Positions 18,235 through 26,122 of a stretch of 64,000 nt of DNA are shown piece after piece. The translations under genes were made by a program, and so were the position numbers. The stretch's first letter is position 1, and every line of letters begins with the position of its first letter. The stretch comes from Alphaproteobacteria bacterium. Its GTDB lineage: Bacteria; Pseudomonadota; Alphaproteobacteria; UBA9655. The stretch spans positions 28,766 through 92,765 of the forward strand of contig JAGVLE010000017.1 of NCBI GenBank assembly GCA_020049895.1, in the 5' to 3' direction. The notes beneath the pieces were generated by a model that saw only the letters and a list, made by a program, of their open reading frames with translations, was not told where the DNA came from and did no database searches.

Positions 18235-19350
18235 TTATAGCCACTTACTCTCAGTAAGTGGCTCCCATTGCTCTTTATTTATTCCCGAGTCACTGAGGTA
18301 TTTATAGACGGTACTCTTACTTATTGTTTTCTTGTAAAGTTGACCTACATTACCCATTTTGAGGATTTTACAAGCAAGATCGTCTTTATTTAGAATAGGC
18401 ACTTCAGTGCCGTTATTAATAGCAGAAGACAATTTATTGAAAAGCTCTTTTGTTATAACCAAGTTATGCTTTCGTAAAGAGACCTTCTTTTTCTCTTTGG
18501 AAAAATGGCTTTCTTCAATTGCAATAATCTCAGAAAGTTGAAACATTGCTTTTTCGTTATTTATTAAGGAAAGAGCTTCCTCTCCATAAAAATCAGTGAC
18601 AATGCGAGTGGAAAGAATAATTGGACTTCCATCACCTTTTTGTCCTATACGCTCGTTTTCTTCACGACTTGGGCAAAAGCAATTTTCATCATAGATCTTT
18701 AGCTTTTTTTGATGAGTCTTCTTTTTAAGCAGGGTTATAATTTCAAGGTTCGTGAGCTTATTCCAAGGTTCACGTGCTTTAATACTTTCCAAAGTAATAA
18801 ATTGTAGTTCCACAGGAGAAATAAACATGGAAATTGCGAGCTGAGAATAAAATAAATTTTCGTAATCTTCTAGAATATCCGTATTGACTATTATCCTTCC
18901 ATTTTCATCCGGGTCTTTGTTTTTAAAGGCCTGTAATACGTGGGCATTAAGGATAACTCTGACATTGACATTATCATACTCTTTATCTCTTAACATTATT
19001 GCTGCCTCAAGACCCGAGATAATCTCTCCCTCAATACTACTCCGTAAAATCCTTTTTATTATTGGAGTTAGCGCACAAAACGTTCTCTCTACAATACGAC
19101 CATTTTCATACCATCGCCCTACCTGGGGATTAGTTCTGTCGTAAAAATCAAAAATTTCAATGTCCTCTCTTTCAAAACATCCCCCTCCAACACTAGGTTT
19201 TCCTGTACAATCATAGCGTGGACGGTCAAATATGTTATCTAAAAGAAAGCGATCTATCTCTTTGTTAACAATGCTCGGATATCTTTTTTTTAGAATTTTT
19301 TCGGCTTCGTTTAAAAAAACCAGCTTATCTAATTTTATAGTAGCACTCAT
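18235..19350 (-). CDS. Element protein of unknown function downstream of the integrase
   Basis: The 371-residue protein follows the integrase gene with a single-base gap, so the two are almost certainly co-transcribed. No signal peptide or membrane helix is visible. It is Lys/Glu/Ile-rich. A short C-terminal stretch, ISKSTVYKYLSDSGI, could be a helix-turn-helix, hinting at DNA binding. I do not recognise a family. Position suggests a role in element maintenance or regulation. AT content appears higher than in neighbouring core genes. Confidence 0.7.
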   Translation of the reverse strand: MSATIKLDKLVFLNEAEKILKKRYPSIVNKEIDRFLLDNIFDRPRYDCTGKPSVGGGCFEREDIEIFDFYDRTNPQVGRWYENGRIVERTFCALTPIIKRILRSSIEGEIISGLEAAIMLRDKEYDNVNVRVILNAHVLQAFKNKDPDENGRIIVNTDILEDYENLFYSQLAISMFISPVELQFITLESIKAREPWNKLTNLEIITLLKKKTHQKKLKIYDENCFCPSREENERIGQKGDGSPIILSTRIVTDFYGEEALSLINNEKAMFQLSEIIAIEESHFSKEKKKVSLRKHNLVITKELFNKLSSAINNGTEVPILNKDDLACKILKMGNVGQLYKKTISKSTVYKYLSDSGINKEQWEPLTESKWL

Positions 19351-19351
19351 G

Positions 19352-20542
19352 TTAATTTCCTTTGTTCGTGATTAAAGGCACGGAAGTAATTGTTGTTTTC
19401 GATGAGGCCATAAGCTTTCTCCCATATTCTTCCATAGCAGTCCTGCCTTGATCTTGAGCAAAACGAGCATATGTCGCCGTCGTGCTTTGATTAGAATGAT
19501 TAAGGATTTTTCCGATCAGATGCAGGCTGTTTCCAGACTGGGCCAACCACGATCCAACCGTTCGACGAATGTCATGGAGCCTAATGTCTTCTAATCCAGC
19601 TTTCGCGCAAATGCGTTTCCATGGCTTGGTTATATTGACGAGAGGCCGATGTATGACATTCCCTGGAAAAATGTACGGGTTATCTTTTATGCTCTGAATG
19701 CTCTTTAGCAGCTGACAGGCGAGCTCTATCAACGGAATGTAGTGAATACGACCAGCTTTAGTTTCCGCTATCCTAAGCTCTTTTCTTTCCCAATCAATGT
19801 CATCCCATTTAGCCTGCAATAGCTCTGACTTTCTGGCCCCAGTCAAAAGGTAAAGCCAAACGGCTTGTGTTGCGACCTTATTAGGCTCCTGCTCAATAGC
19901 ATCAACTAACTGAGGAAGCTCTTCCGGCCTTAACCAACGATCTCGTTTTTCTTCTTTTAGTAAACGAATGCTCTTTGCAGGATTAGGAGTCACTTCTTCT
20001 ACAAAGCCCCACTGACCAGCTAGAGAAAACATTTTAGACAACAATCTTAAAATGCGATTGGCTTCATATGGCGCTGCCTTTCCAATTTGTGCGTGGAAGC
20101 TCGCAATATCAGAGCGGCTAATGCTTTTGATTGAGAAAGAGCCCCACTTTGGAAGTATGTGTTTATTGATCCGACGTTCGTCTTCTTTCCAGGTTTTTTT
20201 GTGAATTTTTGAATAACGAGAAAGATACGCTTCGCATAGGGCCCGCATAGTCTGTTCTTTACCAGACAACTTCCTATTATCAAGCGGGTTAACGTTGTTC
20301 AAAACCTTCACGCACTCTTGCTTCGCTAGTTTTCGGGCTTGGTCAAGAGTTAGGATCCCGAAGTCTCCTATCGTTAATAGATGCTTTCGATTATTGATGC
20401 GATAGCTCAGGACAAAAGCCTTTTTACCTGACGGATAAATGCGGATCCCGAAGCCTGAGACATCGTCGTCCCAGCGCACGTCACGCTGAGGGGGGATACC
20501 TTCATATACAAAGGTCTCAATGTATTTCTTCGTAAGCCTCAC
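19352..20542 (-). CDS. Tyrosine-type site-specific integrase (P4-like, DUF4102 arm)
   Basis: The 396-residue recombinase has an N-terminal DUF4102-like arm-binding domain (about residues 1-90), a SAM-like core-binding domain (about 95-195), and a catalytic domain. The catalytic domain shows TGARKSELL (first arginine), RLHDIRRTVGSWLA (HxxR) and LNHSNQSTTATYARFA (histidine region and nucleophile tyrosine). It starts at a GTG and lies about 150 bases from the right att repeat in tRNA-Thr, so it is the integrase of this element. A decayed relative is at 23366-23674. Confidence 0.95.
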   Translation of the reverse strand: MRLTKKYIETFVYEGIPPQRDVRWDDDVSGFGIRIYPSGKKAFVLSYRINNRKHLLTIGDFGILTLDQARKLAKQECVKVLNNVNPLDNRKLSGKEQTMRALCEAYLSRYSKIHKKTWKEDERRINKHILPKWGSFSIKSISRSDIASFHAQIGKAAPYEANRILRLLSKMFSLAGQWGFVEEVTPNPAKSIRLLKEEKRDRWLRPEELPQLVDAIEQEPNKVATQAVWLYLLTGARKSELLQAKWDDIDWERKELRIAETKAGRIHYIPLIELACQLLKSIQSIKDNPYIFPGNVIHRPLVNITKPWKRICAKAGLEDIRLHDIRRTVGSWLAQSGNSLHLIGKILNHSNQSTTATYARFAQDQGRTAMEEYGRKLMASSKTTITSVPLITNKGN

Positions 20543-20557
20543 CGCCGTCCCTCCATC

Positions 20558-20576
20558 AAGTCACCAATAAGTCACC
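20558..20576 (+). repeat. Right arm-type direct repeat (GTCACC pair)
   Basis: This is the exact second copy of the 19-mer at 11884-11902, with two GTCACC hexamers 11 bp apart, just upstream of the integrase start. It could serve both as an integrase arm site and as an autoregulatory site. In the relic at 23366-23674 the matching region retains only one of the two hexamers. Confidence 0.5.
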
Positions 20577-20694
20577 AGGAGTCATGCTATTTGGCGACCT
20601 TTCGTGAGAGAAGATAGTATAAAAAACTCTTGAAATGCAAGTGAATACATAGGATTATGACGCATTATGATATGTCATGCTAAGATCGAATAAG

Positions 20695-20745
20695 TGATTC
20701 GTAATCAGTAGGTCGGGTGTTCGATTCACCTCTTCGGCACCAGTG
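20695..20745 (+). repeat. attR: displaced 51-bp 3' half of tRNA-Thr
   Basis: Identical to 11789-11839. It lacks the 5' half of the tRNA and cannot encode a functional molecule. It marks the right end of the integrated element. Confidence 0.93.
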
Positions 20746-20790
20746 ATTTCCTGCTGTTTTATGGAGTGGACGCAAAAGAATAAAAGTTTA

Positions 20791-20809
20791 GTGCTACTCT
20801 CGTGCTACC
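20791..20809 (+). repeat. GTGCTAC pair 11 bp apart, outside attR
   Basis: GTGCTACT (20791) and GTGCTACC (20802) repeat with an 11-bp period about 46 bp outside attR. This is the same architecture as the GTCACC arm sites but a different sequence. It could be an arm site left by another element at the same tRNA. Flanking GCAAAAG and CTTTTGC can also pair. Low confidence. Confidence 0.3.
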
Positions 20810-20860
20810 TTTTGCGCTTTTTAAGTTAAGTATGGATAAAAAAAAACAAGGAAGTGCGGC

Positions 20861-21247
20861 ATGATGCGTAGAACGTTTGGAATAATATTCTTTTTATTAT
20901 TCGCAGCCTTTGAAATCCCGCAGACTTGTCTTTCCATTCTAGCCATAGATGTGGATGAGTTCAGTTTTCCGAGTACCGCGAAAAGAGGAATAAGGGTTAT
21001 TCAATTTGATACTGACACGCAAAAGTTTAAACAAATTGATTACCTTACTGTTTTAGCAACAGACCGCTCTTCTAATTCTCCTCTTTCTTACGAAGATATT
21101 CCCGGTCTTACCTTCTACGCTTCTGGTAACGTCGAAGTGGAAGCTACCTTTGACCTTACAAAATTTATGTTGCAGACAAAGGGGGAAATTACACTTTCTG
21201 GAAACCGCCAAAAGCCATTTCAGTGGAAAGATACTGATGCTACATAA
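20861..21247 (+). CDS. Small secreted protein of unknown function, probably truncated at the 3' end
   Basis: The 128-residue protein has an N-terminal signal segment (about residues 5-28, ending near CLSILA) and a mature part predicted to be beta-rich, without cysteine pairs. I do not recognise a family. AAGGAAG lies before the ATG. Its stop codon lies within 28 bases of convergent overlap with the broken end of plsX. Both genes therefore meet at a likely deletion junction near 21250, and the last residues may be foreign to the original protein. Confidence 0.55.
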   Translation: MMRRTFGIIFFLLFAAFEIPQTCLSILAIDVDEFSFPSTAKRGIRVIQFDTDTQKFKQIDYLTVLATDRSSNSPLSYEDIPGLTFYASGNVEVEATFDLTKFMLQTKGEITLSGNRQKPFQWKDTDAT

Positions 21248-21803
21248 TCTTCTGATCCTACGTTGACTAGCCCAACAGTTGGTTTTGGTAGATGCAACAC
21301 ATGCCGTGCAAAGAGTTCACCCATAATGGCAAATTGTTGAAGGTTTTTGGCCGAACATTCAACATTCGCTCCTAAATCTAATAAAATTGTTTCTCCCCGC
21401 AAGGTAGGACAAAGGGCCGCAAGGGCTGGACGATCAATCCCTGGCATCGTTTTTAGGAGAATTTTCGCAAGGACCATATAGGCCCCGGTATTGCCTGCAG
21501 ACACAACCCCTTGCGCCTCTCCCCGTGCAACAGAGAGAATGGCTTGACGCATACTGGAGTTAGGAAACCCTCGAATGGCTGCACTTGGTGGCGTTTCTGG
21601 AAAAATGACCTCATCACAGTGAATCACTGTAATGCGTTCTTGTAGAATTTTTTCTTTAGCGAGTAAGGGAGTAATAAGTGTTTCATTACCAAAAAGAAGA
21701 AAATGAACAGAAGGATACCGCATCGCAGCGGTTGCCACTCCTTGTATTACCATTTGAGGAGCATTGTCCCCCCCATTGCATCAATAGCTAGTCGGATTGT
21801 CAC
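21220..21803 (-). pseudogene. plsX: plsX remnant: frameshifted N-terminus and missing C-terminal half
   Basis: The minus strand encodes the first half of the phosphate acyltransferase PlsX: IDAMGG, then DNAPQM, then GVVSAGNTGAYM and ALAALCPTLRGETILLDLGA. Two lesions are visible. A run of seven Gs at 21768-21774, where eight would keep the ..AMGGDNAP.. frame, breaks the N-terminus. After VNVGSED the sequence leaves the family and stops, so about half of the usual 330-350 residues is missing. plsX follows rpmF as in most bacteria, but fabH does not follow. A functional copy must be elsewhere if PlsX is used at all. Confidence 0.8.
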
Positions 21804-21832
21804 CAAAGACTCTCTTTTATGGAAAACAGCAT

Positions 21833-22027
21833 TTAGGCTGTGGCTTCATGAGAAACAGTACCTAAAACCTGACGTCCTTTATAATATCCACGAGCAAGAC
21901 AAATATGATGAGGACGTTTATATTCTCCACAATTAGGACATTCCACTCTAACCGTAGGCTGAAGCGCGTGATGAGAACGCCGCATTTTTTGGCGCGAAGG
22001 GGACGTCTTTTTCTTAGGAACCGCCAT
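21833..22027 (-). CDS. rpmF: 50S ribosomal protein L32
   Basis: The 64-residue protein begins [20 protein letters not shown], the alphaproteobacterial L32 start, and has one CxxC (VECPNCGEY) of the zinc-ribbon region. An upstream in-frame extension exists, but the ATG at 22027 gives the conserved N-terminus. The gene is directly upstream of the plsX remnant, the usual rpmF-plsX order. It appears intact. Confidence 0.95.
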   Translation of the reverse strand: MAVPKKKTSPSRQKMRRSHHALQPTVRVECPNCGEYKRPHHICLARGYYKGRQVLGTVSHEATA

Positions 22028-22230
22028 TGTTACTACCTTTTTTTCACATAAATTAACTGGTTTTTTTACCCTAAAAAAAGAAAACAGCAAGTGTTTGTTT
22101 GTCACAATCAACATGAGAATACCGTAAGAAAGGTCTAGAGGTGATCAACCATTAAGAAAAAAATGGTTGGCCAATAGTCAAGAAATCATGGATATATTTT
22201 TTAAATTTCGTAGAAGTGATAAAGACGTTA

Positions 22231-22356
22231 TTATCTTTTTATTTTTGTTTTTGAACAATAAAACTGTTTTATACAGACCCATTCAAGTGGGCCATGATGG
22301 TTTCCACGTTTCTTACGGCAACATTTAGTCCAATTTTCGCTGCAAAAATCTCCCAC
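22231..22356 (-). pseudogene. Possible decayed or out-of-frame seventh knottin-like module
   Basis: Immediately after the stop of the knottin-repeat gene, a different minus-strand frame encodes DFCSENWTKCCRKK, then LEWVCI, then a further cysteine. The CC pair, an upstream cysteine six residues before it, and a terminal aromatic-x-C-I echo the last true module (WFCI). The inner cysteine is missing. It may be a frameshifted repeat or a separate decayed gene. The rest of 22028-22375 is AT-rich with nothing else recognisable. Confidence 0.35.
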
Positions 22357-22375
22357 TATAAGAAATATAATAAAA

Positions 22376-23125
22376 CTATATGCAGAACCATCTACTTTGA
22401 CCATCATTGTATTCACATTGCTTGCTACAACACTCTGAATTACTGCTGCAGCTTGCTCCCTTTACATAACAGTGGAAATTGGAACAGCGAGATGCTCCTG
22501 CGTGATTTTTACATAGTCCACTACAGCATTCAGAAGATTCACTGCAGAGGTTTCCTGGTCTAAGACATTGAGCAGTGGAACAGCGAGTAGTTCCTCTGTG
22601 ACCCCTACATATTCCGCTACAACAATCTGAACTATTCTGACAGACTGCTCCATAGATACGACAGTTTTTACCATTGCTTGCTAATTCAGTAGATAAGCCT
22701 GTGCTGGCTATGCACATATATCCTGTTTTTCCACCATTATTCGAGCATGGCCCATCACAACACCGCTCACCAGGGGTACACGTTTGTCCCAACTGAAGAC
22801 ATGTTCCATTATAGCTGTCCATACAGACAAAAATTGTTGTGCCATTATTATTTCCACATTTTCCACTACAACATTGAGAATTTGAACCGCAAGGATTCCC
22901 AGTTAAACCACAGGGAGAGCAGCGTCGATTTGTTGATCCACTATACTTGGTACAGGTTCCAGCGCAACACTCCTTATCAGTTCTGCAAACTGCTCCACTA
23001 ACACGACACGTTTTAGTTGTATTCGTCGCAATTGTGTTTGCAGTCGTCTTAATTGATTTTGCAAACGCTGCAACCGAATGAGACGTAAACATAAGTATTA
23101 TCGCTACAAAAATTGGTTTGACCAT
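22376..23125 (-). CDS. Secreted protein with six inhibitor-cystine-knot-like modules
   Basis: The 249-residue protein has a signal peptide (about residues 1-24). Six tandem cysteine modules follow, all with the spacing C-x6-C-x5-CC-x3-C-x8-10-C and mostly ending the CC region as CCSGxC. This is close to the cysteine framework of inhibitor-cystine-knot (knottin) toxins and of dickkopf-like domains. Each module has six cysteines, so three disulfides per module are expected after export. The short linkers between modules vary. AAAGGAAAA precedes the ATG. It lies between attR and an integrase relic, suggesting acquisition. Target and activity are unknown. Confidence 0.85.
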   Translation of the reverse strand: MVKPIFVAIILMFTSHSVAAFAKSIKTTANTIATNTTKTCRVSGAVCRTDKECCAGTCTKYSGSTNRRCSPCGLTGNPCGSNSQCCSGKCGNNNGTTIFVCMDSYNGTCLQLGQTCTPGERCCDGPCSNNGGKTGYMCIASTGLSTELASNGKNCRIYGAVCQNSSDCCSGICRGHRGTTRCSTAQCLRPGNLCSESSECCSGLCKNHAGASRCSNFHCYVKGASCSSNSECCSKQCEYNDGQSRWFCI

Positions 23126-23365
23126 ACTTTTCTTTTCCTTTCATTTATTTTTTTGTTTACAAGATGTTCTTCTTTTTATTTCATAAAAATCTTAATAATA
23201 GATTAAAAAAATCATATCTTTATATATTCCTCTCTTTAAAGCTATAAGCCCGTTTAGGAAAATAGTGCCCCTGTGGAGAACTAAGGACGCACCTTTTATT
23301 CTCCTAGGTCTCTTGTATTTTCTTTGTTTATACCTAATATAATGGGCAATAGATGCTCCCCATGC

Positions 23366-23674
23366 GACATATCATAATGTCTCGGAATTATACGTATTTT
23401 CTTAAATTTAAAAGGATTTTTAGACTATCTTCTCTCAGGATAGAGCATAAAACAGTATGATTTCTGGTGACTTAGTGGAGGAATGGCGGTGAGGCTTAAA
23501 AAGCAACACATTGGGGGAGTTAAAAAGACCTGGAAAGAAGACGAATATCGAATTAATAAGCACATACTTCTGAAGGGGAGGGCTCTGGCAATGAACGACG
23601 ATATTGAGAATTTTCATGCACACCTTGGTAAAATAGGATCCTATGAAGCCAATCATAGTGTACGCGTTTTATCC
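23366..23674 (+). pseudogene. Relic of a second, related integrase and its upstream region
   Basis: GACATATCATAATG and ACTATCTTCTCTCA match the upstream region of the intact integrase at 19352-20542 in order, followed by CTGGTGACTTA and the start GTGAGGCTTA. The coding part keeps KKTWKEDE, RINKHIL and YEAN but has lost roughly 100 internal residues and everything after about residue 175. It is the opposite strand to the intact gene. This is a decayed relative from another insertion or duplication. No att repeat is visible beside it. Confidence 0.8.
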
Positions 23675-24072
23675 AAATTGGAAACCTGCTCGTTCAAAAT
23701 GGAAAGCTTTCAACTGTGATTGATTTTGGAGGCCTCGCCATTGGAGATCCTGCATGTGATCTTGTCATTGCTTGGAAATTTTTTCGAAAAGCAGTACGGG
23801 ATATTTGTAAAGCAAGCCTTCCTTTTAATGACGCCACCTGGGAGCGCGGCAAAGCCTGGGCTTTATGGAAAGCTTTAATTGTTGCCGCTGGCCTTACGGA
23901 CACAAATTCTGTGGAAGCTGAAAGCGCCTGGGGAACAATTGAGGAGATTTTGAAACATGATACAACGGAACTCATGCCCTCTCTCAAACACATCGAAGTC
24001 GTTCTCTATGATCCCACGTGGCCGCAGGTATTTGAAGAGGAAGAGGCACGGGTTATTGACATAGAACTTTAA
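23675..24072 (+). pseudogene. Fused fragments: APH-type phosphotransferase C-terminus and GrpB-like N-terminus
   Basis: From about 23675 the frame reads GNLLVQNGKLSTVIDFGG and GDPACDLVIAW, the metal-binding and catalytic end of aminoglycoside/macrolide phosphotransferase-like kinases. The upstream part with the catalytic loop is replaced by integrase relic. Near 23985 the frame continues into IEVVLYDPTWPQVFEEE, the usual start of GrpB/UPF0157 proteins, and stops after about 30 residues. Neither domain is complete, so I read this as deletion debris. Bases 24073-24284 hold no gene. Confidence 0.7.
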
Positions 24073-24284
24073 TACGCGCTCTATGGTTTTCAAAATTTCT
24101 AAAACCACAAGATCGTCTCTGAGTGAGCTTCATCTTTCTATGCACGTCTTCAATAAGACCGTTTTCTATGAGCTCCTTAAATAATTATTAAATATTTTTA
24201 TTTTATAATTTAAAAAATGAAGACTCCGCATGGTAATGCATGTGATTTTTTTCATCCGTGTCACTAAAAAACAATGAATATGCT

Positions 24285-24569
24285 ATGAAATATAATTTTC
24301 TCAAAACGTTTTTTTTAATATTACTTATTAGCACGTTCTTTTGGAAAGGCCTCGGGTTTGATGAGTGTATGGCTAAAAACAATAATCGTTCTAATATCAT
24401 TCCCAGGAAAGCGAAAACCACCTCAAAGGACGAAAATAAAGTGGCTTTATTACGTGAAGTTCAAAATAAATGTCCTCCTGTTGAAATGTCTGCGAAGAGG
24501 AGTGGTTATCGTGGTGATTGTGTAAAAAAGGTAGTGGACGAAATTTCTAACTCTAAAAAAAAGCAATAA
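24285..24569 (+). CDS. Small secreted basic protein (module partner A, copy 2)
   Basis: From the ATG at 24285 the protein is 94 residues with a signal segment (1-24) whose end, ISTFFWKGLGFD, parallels ISTCFWQSFCFD in the gene at 12344-12601. The mature part is Lys/Asn-rich with cysteines near residues 64 and 80 and ends in KKKQ. An in-frame GTG at 24258 would add nine polar residues ahead of the signal peptide and is less likely. A Cys-rich secreted gene follows after 23 bases, as in copy 1. Function unknown. Confidence 0.65.
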   Translation: MKYNFLKTFFLILLISTFFWKGLGFDECMAKNNNRSNIIPRKAKTTSKDENKVALLREVQNKCPPVEMSAKRSGYRGDCVKKVVDEISNSKKKQ

Positions 24570-24592
24570 TTTAAACAAAAAGGAACATTGTC

Positions 24593-24832
24593 ATGCACAT
24601 CACATTTTTTCGGACATTTATAATCTGTTCTTCTTTCTCGATCGTGCACTGTGGTGAAATTGCTGCAAGTACCACATGTGATATTTGCTCTCCCTGTTCT
24701 GATACGACCACTAATCAATCTCAAAAAAGCAATGTATGCAACGCAATTGGACTGATTTCCACCTGTGAGATGTGCTCGGACAATGGGGCTCCCTGGGGTC
24801 CTTGCGACTGGATCTGCACCAGACCAGTCTAA
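24593..24832 (+). CDS. Small secreted Cys-rich protein (module partner B, copy 2)
   Basis: The 79-residue protein has an N-terminal hydrophobic export signal (about 1-24) and a mature region with nine or so cysteines in CxxC-like spacings (TCDICSPCSD, TCEMCSDN), plus tryptophans near the end (APWGPCDWIC). AAAAAGGAA lies before the ATG. It follows partner A by 23 bases, the same arrangement as 12601-12063. The sequence is only loosely similar to the 80-residue protein of copy 1, so equivalence rests mainly on order, size and cysteine richness. Confidence 0.6.
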   Translation: MHITFFRTFIICSSFSIVHCGEIAASTTCDICSPCSDTTTNQSQKSNVCNAIGLISTCEMCSDNGAPWGPCDWICTRPV

Positions 24833-25489
24833 TCTCTGTTTATTTTGTCTTCTCTATTCTAACATCGGGAGAATTTAATCTCAATCGAAGGAAAAATTTA
24901 AAATGAAATATAATTTTCATATCTCGATGATCAAGAGTGATCCAGCCGCTATTTTGTGATTTTGAAGGAAAGCGTTTAACTCCTGAGAGTGGCGTAGAGT
25001 TTTTAAAGGAAACAAAGAAAAAAAATAGGTGTTTGCCCCGATGAGCGCGCGTTCACCAGCCAGAAAAATATGCTCTTCAAGTTTTTTTACTTTCCTTTTT
25101 GCCTAAACTTTATCTGCTGCCATTCTGTATTTTTGTACTTGTTTTGCAAAGCAGTCTTTTGGAAGAACTTTACGCATTTTTCCTTTTACTTTTTTATAAG
25201 TTGAGCCACACTCTCTTTCAGATCAATGAAGAGAGAAGAGCCTTCACGGAAAAAAGCCCCTATGAGCTCACGTATTTAGTAGGCTGGGGCGCGAGAATTC
25301 GCTATTAAGCACTTGATAATATCTAGCGTTTTTTTCTGATTAAATTACAATGAGTTAGATACATCTAGTCCTCATTTTTAAAAATCAGGTATCCTTTCCA
25401 AAATTTTATAATAATTGACAGATTTTATAATCCTGTGTATTTTCTTTTCTTTTGAATAATTATTTTTAAAGTTTTGTATAAGGGTAAAT
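24833..25489. other. 657-base gap with decayed coding traces
   Basis: No intact gene is supported here. At 24903-24959 there is an 18-codon frame that starts MKYNF exactly as the gene at 24285 does, with its own AAGGAAAAA site, then diverges and stops: a truncated third copy of partner A. Just after it, one frame reads LFCDFEGKRLTPESG, and on the minus strand around 25110-25270 short frames look protein-like (FREGSSLFIDLKESV). These are unplaced remnants. Confidence 0.4.
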
Positions 25490-25891
25490 ATGTTGTTACG
25501 TGTATGTGTTTTAAGTATGTCTGTTATTCTCTTCAACCAATCGCCTTCCTTTTCCATGAACCAAAAAGATGTTCCAACGGAGCATGCTGCTTCAAGAAAT
25601 TGTTTTATTAGGCTAAAAAATAAGTCTACAGAAGCTGTTATTGCAATCATGGGTCGTGAGGATGAAGAACTTCAGAGGACAGTTATACCGCAAAACGACG
25701 AAAAGGAGTTGGTCATAACAAATGAACTTCTTTCTTCTAATCCTCCGAGTGTGATATATTTTTTAAAAGAGTTTTGGTCTCATAGTGCTACCATAGACAT
25801 CAATGAAAACACAGTAAATACAACCTACGAAATAAAAGACACAGGAGAAAATACGGTTGGAATAGAAAAAAAAACCAATCAGACCCTGTAA
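25490..25891 (+). CDS. Small secreted protein of unknown function (133 aa)
   Basis: The protein begins with a hydrophobic signal segment (residues 1-22, up to PSFSMN) followed by a polar, Asn/Glu/Thr-rich mature part with a single cysteine near residue 38. Predicted secondary structure by eye is alternating beta strands. I do not recognise a family. It sits alone in an AT-rich stretch, flanked by a decayed region on the left and a secreted GNAT-like gene on the right. No clear ribosome-binding site precedes the ATG. Confidence 0.55.
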   Translation: MLLRVCVLSMSVILFNQSPSFSMNQKDVPTEHAASRNCFIRLKNKSTEAVIAIMGREDEELQRTVIPQNDEKELVITNELLSSNPPSVIYFLKEFWSHSATIDINENTVNTTYEIKDTGENTVGIEKKTNQTL

Positions 25892-26122
25892 GCCTCTTCT
25901 CATGTGTTTTCTTCACCCTCGCAAAGATTACCTTTTGGCGTGAAGACGGAGCACAAGAGGATTTATATTCTCGGACGCTAAACTATAGCCTTTCCACTTT
26001 AAAAGCGAATTCATGAAATACTTTAAGCTCACCCCTGCGAGCCCAGATGACGGTTATCGTGTTGCCATTTCTCGGAGAGCGCTTCGATCTTAAAGTGGTT
26101 TTTCTATAGAATGATTTCTACT

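Noticed and set aside
23716..24072. Open frame of 118 codons as an intact phosphotransferase gene
   Set aside because: It lacks the N-terminal and catalytic-loop parts and runs into a short GrpB-like start, so it is a fragment fusion.
25099..25308. 69-codon plus-strand open frame with a hydrophobic start
   Set aside because: No ribosome-binding site or recognisable domain, and short minus-strand frames in the same place look more protein-like. Treated as a decayed region.
26012..26092. 26-codon frame reading MKYFKLTPASPDDGYRV, reminiscent of a DUF488 start
   Set aside because: It is too short and lacks the continuation of the family; at most a tiny remnant.
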